From positions 1-17,166 of the forward strand of contig CAYPOY010000085.1 in the NCBI GenBank assembly GCA_964412395.1: a stretch of DNA of 17,166 nucleotides. The letters are read 5' to 3'. The notes under the pieces are model-generated. The model worked only from the letters and a program-made list of their open reading frames with translations, was not told where the DNA came from and made no database searches. A program made the position numbers and the translations under genes. Source of the stretch: CAYPOY01 sp964412395. GTDB taxonomy: Bacteria; Chloroflexota; Anaerolineae; B4-G1. Shown in pieces: positions 12,334-17,166 of the stretch. How positions within the stretch are numbered: position 1 is the stretch's first letter; each line of letters begins with the position of its first letter.

Positions 12334-14078
12334 CGCTGGCTTGCCCTCCCCTCTCTCCCCCCCCCCGCAAGCGGGGGGGGCTGGGGGAGGGAGATCGGTG
12401 CGGCCGTCAGTTCCAGGTCCAGTCCCATCAGTTCCAACACCGACTCCGGCCTCTCATGGTCCCGCATCGCTAGGTCTCGCACCGCCTCCCGCAGCCTGGT
12501 CGCATCCTCTGGCGACAGGGTGCGGGTGAGCCAGGTCTGGGTGACGGGGTTGGCCTGGATGATCTGACCCTGTCCATCGGTGACGACGATGCCGTCGGAT
12601 GCGCTGCCCAGGATCGCCTCCAGCCGGGCGTACTGGGCTTGCAGTTGAGTGGTGCGTTCCTGCACCCGCTGCTCCAACTGCCCGGCGTAGTTACGCAGTT
12701 GTTGGTACAGCCAGGCGTTCTCAATGGCAATGGCCGCAGTCGCTGCTAACGACTCCACCAACTTGAGGTCTGTTGGCTTGAAGCGATCAACGTCCGTATC
12801 CACCACCTGGAGCACGCCGACCACATTTTGCTTGACCTGCAGCGGGACGCTGAGGATGGAGCGCATCTCCAGCCCAATTTGCTGATCCACACCCTTAAAG
12901 TGACGCTTATCGGCCCGCGTGTCTGGCACGATCAGGCTCTCGCCACTGCGAGCCACCCAGCCGGCAATCCCCTCTCCCGGCGCCAGACGCCAGCCGAGCG
13001 CGGCCTCGCTTTTAGGGCCAATGGCCTGATGGCAAACCAGTTCGTTGGTCTCAGGGTCGTTCAGCCAGACCGAGGAGCTGGTCACATCCAGTAGACCGCG
13101 CATCTCTTCCAGGACAGTGACGAGCACCTGGTCCAGGTCTAGCGTGGCAGTGAACGCCTGGCTCGCATTGTTGAGTAGTGCCAGTTCACGGTTGCGCCGT
13201 CGCAGCGCCTCCTCCGCCCGCGCGCGCTCGGTGATGTCCACTCCGATGGCCCACTGATACCAGCCAGGAATGGGAACCTGATTCGATATGTTGGCCCAAG
13301 CCACCGTCTTGACACTTTCCTTGCATTGGATATCCCATTCGAAATCGCGGAAGTCGGCAGCATGCTCGGCCACTTCCTCCGTCACACGCTCAAGGCGATC
13401 CAGATCCGGATACAGTAGCTCCATAGCCTTGGGGTTGCCGATGATCTCATCTGCGCTATAGCCGGTCACCCCCTCACACTCCCGGTTCCACAGGACAAAG
13501 TTCCCCTCGGCATCGATAGCATCTATCATAACTGGCATGTTCTGGACTAACAGGCGCAACCGCCCCTCGCTCTCCCGCAGCGCCTCCTCTGCCTGTTGGC
13601 GAGCCAGGCGATCACTATACTTCCGCACCACGTCTGGGAGTACCACTGGCAGCAGGTCCAAATAGCCCTGGCCGGGATCCTTGATCAAATAATCATCCAC
13701 ACCCGCCTTGAGTGCCTGAACAGCCAGGTGCTCTGTCCCCGTTCCGGTCAAAAGCACCAGGGGCAAGGGAACCTGGCGTGCGAGCAGTTCCCGGCACAAC
13801 TCCAGGCCGGACATGCCGGGCAGTTTATAGTCGGTGACGACCAGATCGAACCCTGGGCCTGCCTGCCCTGAGCGTAGCCGAAGGGTCGAAGGAGCCTGCC
13901 CTGAGCCTGCCGAAGGGCCAGCGATAAGCCGTTCCAGGGCCTCCTCGGTCCGTACATAGCGCGTGATCTCGCTGGCAACCTGGCTCTTTTGGAAGGCCCG
14001 GCGAAAGGCCAGCCAGTCGTGTTCGCTGTCTTCGACCAGCAGGATGCGCAGGGGCGTAGATGTGTTATTTGAGTCCAT
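12327..14078 (-). CDS. Receiver-PAS-GAF-PAS sensor half of a hybrid histidine kinase (frameshifted)
   Basis: 583 aa. Domains: REC (8-145) with LLVEDSEHD (acidic pocket E16/D17) and phospho-acceptor D83 in VVTDYKLPGMSG; PAS (about 160-285, ending GVDITERARAEEAL); GAF (about 305-455, with GLLDVTSSSVWLND and APGEGIAGWVARSGES); a coiled coil (460-490); then a second PAS (490-560, LEAILGSASDGIVVTDGQGQII). After LELTAAPI the frame enters a repeat and stops at 12327-12329 (LAGGGREGRASQRW). One more G in the 10-G run would join it to the kinase core downstream. ATG 14078 has GGAG 7 nt upstream and overlaps the upstream response regulator by 14 nt, so the two are co-translated. A second repeat is inserted within REC at residues 53-74. 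The role of the GAF (ligand or light) is unknown. Confidence 0.85.
   Translation of the reverse strand: MDSNNTSTPLRILLVEDSEHDWLAFRRAFQKSQVASEITRYVRTEEALERLIAGPSAGSGQAPSTLRLRSGQAGPGFDLVVTDYKLPGMSGLELCRELLARQVPLPLVLLTGTGTEHLAVQALKAGVDDYLIKDPGQGYLDLLPVVLPDVVRKYSDRLARQQAEEALRESEGRLRLLVQNMPVMIDAIDAEGNFVLWNRECEGVTGYSADEIIGNPKAMELLYPDLDRLERVTEEVAEHAADFRDFEWDIQCKESVKTVAWANISNQVPIPGWYQWAIGVDITERARAEEALRRRNRELALLNNASQAFTATLDLDQVLVTVLEEMRGLLDVTSSSVWLNDPETNELVCHQAIGPKSEAALGWRLAPGEGIAGWVARSGESLIVPDTRADKRHFKGVDQQIGLEMRSILSVPLQVKQNVVGVLQVVDTDVDRFKPTDLKLVESLAATAAIAIENAWLYQQLRNYAGQLEQRVQERTTQLQAQYARLEAILGSASDGIVVTDGQGQIIQANPVTQTWLTRTLSPEDATRLREAVRDLAMRDHERPESVLELMGLDLELTAAPISLPQPPPLAGGGREGRASQRW
12344..12392 (-). 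repeat. GC-rich inverted repeat at the kinase frame break
   Basis: On the + strand: ten C (12357-12366), GCAAGC, eight G (12373-12380), with outer CCCTCCC and GGGGGAGGG arms. It is related in layout and translation (LPQPPPLAGGG versus PLPQPLPEAGRG) to the element in aroE at 5676-5753. The 10-nt run is where the reading frame is lost. Confidence 0.8.
13857..13922 (-). repeat. Dispersed repeat inside the receiver domain
   Basis: 66 bp (22 codons, in frame) encoding AGPSAGSGQAPSTLRLRSGQAG between helix 2 (LERLI) and strand 3 (FDLVVTDY) of the receiver fold. It contains GCCTGCCCTGAGC twice (13861 and 13894) with CCGAAGGG sequences after each. Confidence 0.85.
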
Positions 14079-14520
14079 TTGTCCACTCCGGTAGCTCGAC
14101 CAATTCCCAGAACAGGTTGATCGTCCTCACCGCCTCGGAAAAGTTCTGGAATCCGATGGGCTTCATGATGTAGGCGTTGGCGCCCAGATCGTAGCTTCTG
14201 ACTCGATCCTCTTCGTCCTTGGACGTGGTGAGAATGACGACCGGCAAACGACGAAGCCCCTCATCCTTACGGATGTGCTTAAGGACGGCCAAGCCGTCCA
14301 TCCTGGGCATCTTGATATCGAGGAGAAGGATGCCCGGCCGGGGGGCAGCGCCCGGCTCACTATACTTTCCCCTATGGTGGAGATAATCCAGGCATTCTTC
14401 ACCATTCTGGACGATATGGAGCGGGTTGGCGATGTTGCACTTTTTCCAGGCCCGCCTGGTGGCCAGGATGTCGTGCTCGTTGTCCTCGGCCATAAGAACG
14501 ACGAAAGGTTGCTTTGTCAT
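14065..14520 (-). CDS. Stand-alone response regulator, Rcp1-like single REC domain
   Basis: 151 aa, a single receiver with no output domain. Acidic pair in MAEDNEHD (E12, D13), phospho-acceptor D68 in LLLDIKMPRMDG, the conserved Thr in VVILTTSKDEED, and the Lys in AYIMKPIGF. The longer beta3 loop (LHHRGKYSEPGAAPRPG) and the ending with NLFWELVELP are typical of Rcp1/phytochrome-associated regulators. GGAGGA lies just upstream of ATG 14520. It overlaps the sensor gene by 14 nt. The phytochrome-type kinase fragment encoded upstream at 14610-15356 is a plausible phosphate donor (inference). Confidence 0.9.
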   Translation of the reverse strand: MTKQPFVVLMAEDNEHDILATRRAWKKCNIANPLHIVQNGEECLDYLHHRGKYSEPGAAPRPGILLLDIKMPRMDGLAVLKHIRKDEGLRRLPVVILTTSKDEEDRVRSYDLGANAYIMKPIGFQNFSEAVRTINLFWELVELPEWTNGLK

Positions 14521-14557
14521 GATTTATTCCTCCGTTAAACCAATGGTAGAACATCGG

Positions 14558-14582
14558 GATGCGTGAAACGTGATGCGTGATG
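14558..14582 (+). repeat. Second copy of the 25-bp repeat found after aroA
   Basis: Identical over 25 bases to 5069-5093 (begins GATGCGTGAAACGTG). It lies in the 89-nt gap between the response regulator start and the truncated kinase stop. A TATGCTC/TATGCTC short repeat follows at 14596-14612 and overlaps the kinase stop. Confidence 0.85.
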
Positions 14583-14609
14583 CGCGAAAGGATTCTTATG
14601 CTCTATGCT

Positions 14610-15356
14610 CTACTCTTTTTGCGTTTTGGGCAAGGTCACAAAGAAGGTGCTCCCTTCACCCGGTTCTGATTCCACGCGCACAGAGCCACCCAATTTGCTG
14701 GCCGCCTTTTTGACGATGGCCAGCCCAATGCCGGTACCCTCGTACTCTTCACTGGTGTGGAGCCGCTCGAACACGCGAAAGATCTGCTCGTGGTAATGCG
14801 GGTCAATCCCGATGCCATTGTCGCGGACGAAAAATTCGTACGCCTGCACGCCCCCACCCCCGGCCCCTCCCCCGTCGGAACAGGGGAGGGGAGCAGGCTG
14901 CCAACCGAGTTCGACGCGCTTGTGGGGAGAAGTATTGAACTTGACCGCGTTGCCGATGAGGTTCTGGAAAATCTGCCCCAAAGAGACCGGTTCAACGACG
15001 ATGGTGGGCCAGTCATCCGCCATCACGATCTCTACCTCCGCCGGTAGACTGAGAATGGCGAGTAACTCCCGCAGAAACGCGCCAACGTCAACCGTCTCGA
15101 CGGGCACACTGCGCCGGCCGACCCGCGAGAGTTCCAGCAGGTCCTCAACCAAATCTTCTGCCTCCCGGACTGCGCGGCCGAGGCCATCCATGTACGCTTT
15201 CTGGTCGCCGTCGAGGGTCGCTTCCAGGTCTTCCCGCAAAAAGTCGGCATAGTTGTGAACGGCCCGCAGGGGTGTCTTGAGGTCGTGGGAGACGACGTAG
15301 GCGTACTGGGAGAGTTCCGCGTTGGCTGCTTCCAGTTCAGCCGCCTGTTGCTGCAA
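14610..15356 (-). pseudogene. Phytochrome-type histidine kinase, C-terminal part only (5' end lost)
   Basis: About 248 aa of kinase core. The coil AAELEAANAELSQYAYV leads to the phospho-acceptor H24 in VVSHDLKTPLRAV, then the N-box IFQNLIGNAVKFN, G1 DNGIGID, ERLHTSEEYEGTGIGLAIVKK and the end FFVTLPKTQKE. The sequence style (YAYVVSHDLKTPLR, RLHTSEEYEGTG) is that of bacteriophytochrome and Rcp1-partner kinases. The usual N-terminal sensor domains are missing: in-frame reading upstream hits TGA at 15387-15389 within the substrate-binding-protein sequence. No ATG or ribosome site is present; TTG 15356 is only the first possible start. A repeat (14850-14893) adds PAPLPCSDGGGAGGGGV before the G1 box. 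Whether it is translated is uncertain. Confidence 0.8.
14850..14893 (-). repeat. GC-rich inverted repeat inside the truncated kinase
   Basis: CCCCTCCCC (14864-14872) pairs with GGGGAGGGG (14883-14891) across a short loop. The block is in frame in the kinase and lies between strand VELGW and YEFFVRDNG of the ATPase domain. Confidence 0.75.
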
Positions 15357-16254
15357 CTGTCCTGTACCATGCCTCGTTCTCGCGTGTCACGCTCCAAAAG
15401 TACGGCCACTGGCGCATCATGGCAACTCGATCCTTCATGTACTCGTCGTTGATCATAGTATAGTCCTGGCTCATGGCGGTCTCGGGCATGATCTTGTGGG
15501 TGTAGATCAGATCATAGACGAACTGGAAAGCCGTGGCTGTAGCCTCATCAAACTCGAATATCTTGCCCCCCGTCTGCGCAGTGATATAGGCCAGGTAGAC
15601 GTACATCAGGCCCGGCTTGATCAGCGCCTCCAACGTTCCCCACACCTTGTCCTCGGTGAATTCTTTGCCGATGGAGACGAATTCATCCCACGTCTGGGGC
15701 GGCTTGAGGTTCTTTTCATCAAACCAGTCCTTACGGCGCCAAAAGTAGCTGATGGCGAACTCGTGGGGCACCCGGTACTTTTTCCCCTCGTAGCTGTGCC
15801 AGGTCTCAATGTGGGACTTGAAGCCTTCGGGAAAGTCGTCCCACGTCTCCTGGGAGATGACGTCATCCAATGGCTCGAGCCAGCCAGCGCGCATGAATGT
15901 AAGCGAGCTATCGTCGGTATCGCTGAAGACGTCCACAGGGCTCGTCCCGGCCGAGAAGGCAGGTGCGTACCTGGTGACCATCTCCGTGCCCGTGGCAGGT
16001 CCACTTTCGAGCCGAACCTTGTGACCCGTCCTGTCCTCCCAGGCCTTCAGGACCGGCTTCATGGCATCGTGAGCGAAATCCTGGATGGCCAGGACGAGCT
16101 CCTTGGGCTTGACTGTGGTTGGCGTGGGGGGGACCGGAGTAGGTGCTTGTGGGGCGCAGCCCGCGCTGATCAACGGGCCAGCAGCCAGGGTTCCGGCCGC
16201 CGCTGCCACCGATTTCTTCAAAAATTCCCGTCGTGTTAGCTTTTGGCTCGCCAT
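15337..16254 (-). pseudogene. ABC transporter substrate-binding lipoprotein, sugar type, 3' truncated
   Basis: Residues 1-35 carry a Tat-type signal (TRREFLKKSVAAAAGTLAAG) followed by a lipobox-like SAGC and a Pro/Thr-rich linker (APTPVPPTPTT). The rest is family 1 extracellular solute-binding (MalE-like): ELVLAIQDF, DVFSDTDDSSLTFMRAGWLEPLDDVI, YRVPHEFAISYFWRRKDWFDEKNLKPPQTWDEF and VAMMRQWPYFW. ATG 16254 has AGGAGG (16264-16269 on the other strand) 9 nt upstream; an upstream in-frame ATG at 16338 lacks this. The family is usually about 420-450 aa; here only 305 remain, because sequence similarity stops near NEAWYR and the frame ends (TGA 15337-15339) inside kinase coil sequence. The permease genes that normally follow are absent. 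The divergent TrmB-type gene fits a sugar-uptake locus. Confidence 0.85.
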
Positions 16255-16476
16255 CTTGCTCTTCCTCCTGTTCACCTCTTGCTTCTTGATAGCGAGGGCA
16301 GGATCACGTTCTTTTGATGACGTCGGTGGCGCGAACACAAACAGAGTCCCTCGCTCGCCCCCCTGATCGTTGCCGCGTGCTCTATTTTACTCTATCTGTT
16401 CCTTTTCCACCAGTCCACCAACCCACCAGACCCTTGCCCGCTTGAACATGAGCCCTCTTTTTTAAGGTTCTGGCAC
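16255..16476. other. Divergent intergenic region
   Basis: The 313-nt space between the two divergent genes (16255-16567) holds the substrate-binding-protein ribosome site at 16264-16269 and no gene I can support. A - strand promoter is expected here, but I could not find a convincing -35/-10 pair; a TAAAAT-like -10 on the - strand near 16383-16388 lacks a good -35. The right edge holds the regulator promoter and operators, listed separately. Confidence 0.5.
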
Positions 16477-16505
16477 TTGACAAACCGGGTGAATCGGAGT
16501 ATAAT
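16477..16505 (+). promoter_or_regulatory. Consensus sigma70 promoter of the TrmB-type gene
   Basis: TTGACA (16477-16482), a 17-nt spacer, and TATAAT (16500-16505) match the full consensus at both boxes. It lies 62 nt before the start codon. Confidence 0.9.
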
Positions 16506-16513
16506 GTGGCGTA

Positions 16514-16553
16514 GTTATGAGCCTAACGTCTAAGTTATGACGCTAACGCCTAA
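16514..16553 (+). promoter_or_regulatory. Two tandem 20-bp operator-like repeats over the transcription start
   Basis: GTTATGAGCCTAACGTCTAA (16514-16533) is followed directly by a second copy with three differences (16534-16553). Each contains GTTA-N6-TAAC, a palindromic half-site pair. The copies are 20 bp apart, about two DNA turns, and start 8 bp after the -10 box, so a bound protein would block initiation. Autorepression by the TrmB-type regulator is inferred. Confidence 0.7.
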
Positions 16554-16567
16554 AGGGCGGAGGGAAA

Positions 16568-17166
16568 ATGAATGATGGCCCTATTGATAAGTTGGTAGAG
16601 ATCGGCTTCTCGGAGTACGAGGCCAAGGCCTACGTCGCCCTACTCAGGGAGAGCCCCGTCACGGGCTACCAACTCTCCAAGACCTCCGGCGTTCCTCGCT
16701 CAATGATCTACGAAGTCCTGGGCAAGCTCACCGCTCGTGGCGCGGCGATGACGCTGCGCAAGGGCGACTCGACCCAGTACGCGCCGGTTCCGGCGGATGA
16801 GTTTCTCGACCAGCTCCGCCGCGAGCACGAGGAACTTACTACCTCTCTCAAAGACGACCTGGCAACTCTGGCCTCGCCCACCGACCTGGAATACGTCTGG
16901 AACATCGAGGGACACGAGAACATCATGGCCAAGGCGCGAGAGATGATTGGCCAGGCCAGGTCCCGCATCTACCTGGCCCTCGTGCCGACTATGTGCCAGG
17001 AATTGCGACCTACGCTGGAGGAAGCCAGCGAGCGAGGGGTGCGCGTCATGCTCTACACCACGAGCAAAATTGATCTGATGGGTTGTCGTGTGGTCGTCGC
17101 TCACGTGTCCGAAGAGACGCTGGGCCAGGCCAGGGGGCTGGGATTGGTCCTGGTCATTGACGGGGA
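16568..17166 (+). CDS. TrmB-family transcriptional regulator (N-terminal 199 residues)
   Basis: The frame is open from ATG 16568 to the window end, so the gene is incomplete. Residues 1-70 form the winged helix of the TrmB family: LVEIGFSEYEAKAYVALL, then GYQLSKTSGVPRSMIYEVLGKLTARGA, and a wing with YAPVPADEFLDQL. A coiled coil (80-100, RREHEELTTSLKDDLATL) follows. Then comes a PLD-like/TrmB middle domain with WNIEGHENIMAKAREMIGQARSRIYLAL and GVRVMLYTT. The family controls sugar or maltose transport genes by binding sugars. GGAGGG (16559-16564) precedes the start by 3 nt. It is divergent from a sugar-type substrate-binding gene, which supports local regulation of that uptake system; the ligand is unknown. 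Confidence 0.9.
   Translation, partial: MNDGPIDKLVEIGFSEYEAKAYVALLRESPVTGYQLSKTSGVPRSMIYEVLGKLTARGAAMTLRKGDSTQYAPVPADEFLDQLRREHEELTTSLKDDLATLASPTDLEYVWNIEGHENIMAKAREMIGQARSRIYLALVPTMCQELRPTLEEASERGVRVMLYTTSKIDLMGCRVVVAHVSEETLGQARGLGLVLVIDG

Noticed and set aside
12327..12396. Programmed ribosomal frameshift joining the two kinase halves
   Set aside because: The run is G-rich on the coding strand and embedded in a dispersed repeat, with no recognised slippery motif plus downstream stimulator; a length change of the run is simpler.

Overview
The window looks like a piece of a Chloroflexota (Anaerolineae-like) chromosome or metagenome-assembled contig. I infer this from the high GC, a Tat-type lipoprotein with a Pro/Thr-rich linker, PAS/GAF histidine kinases, a Thermotoga-like fused and clustered shikimate operon, and many GC-rich palindromic repeats that run in frame through coding genes. 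The phylum call is inference, not proof.

Region 1 (1-541): the 3' end of a corrinoid adenosyltransferase gene, then a sigma70-type promoter (TTGACA-17-TATTAT). A leader of about 230 nt follows. It carries a 36-codon ORF with a Tyr/Phe cluster (FAYSCYYYF), a long stem that buries those codons, and a rho-independent terminator (7-bp stem, eight T) about 35 nt before the first structural gene. This reads as a ribosome-mediated attenuator for aromatic amino acid synthesis and is the most interesting item here.

Region 2 (542-10683): one tightly packed + strand operon covering every shikimate step plus the Phe/Tyr branch: AroH-type chorismate mutase fused to prephenate dehydratase, type I-beta DAHP synthase, TyrA, AroA, AroE, AroC, an AroK-AroB fusion, AroQ and a class I/II aminotransferase. 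Several junctions are 4-nt GTGA or ATGA overlaps. As I recall, the aroF-tyrA-aroA-aroE-aroC-aroKB-aroQ order matches Thermotoga maritima. Five of the enzymes (AroA, AroE, AroC, AroB domain, AroQ) contain in-frame interspersed repeats. An unrecognised predicted beta-sandwich protein (10732-11592) ends the + strand run.

Region 3 (11605-15356, - strand): a signalling cluster. It has a stand-alone Rcp1-like response regulator, a REC-PAS-GAF-PAS sensor whose HisKA/HATPase half is split off by a frameshift at a 10-nt homopolymer inside a repeat, and the C-terminal part of a phytochrome-type histidine kinase.

Region 4 (15337-17166): a Tat/lipoprotein sugar-type ABC substrate-binding protein whose 3' end is cut off and joined directly to the truncated kinase (deletion scar or assembly chimera). 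Divergent to it is a TrmB-family regulator gene with a perfect TTGACA-17-TATAAT promoter and two tandem 20-bp operator-like repeats just downstream of the -10. The regulator runs off the window end.
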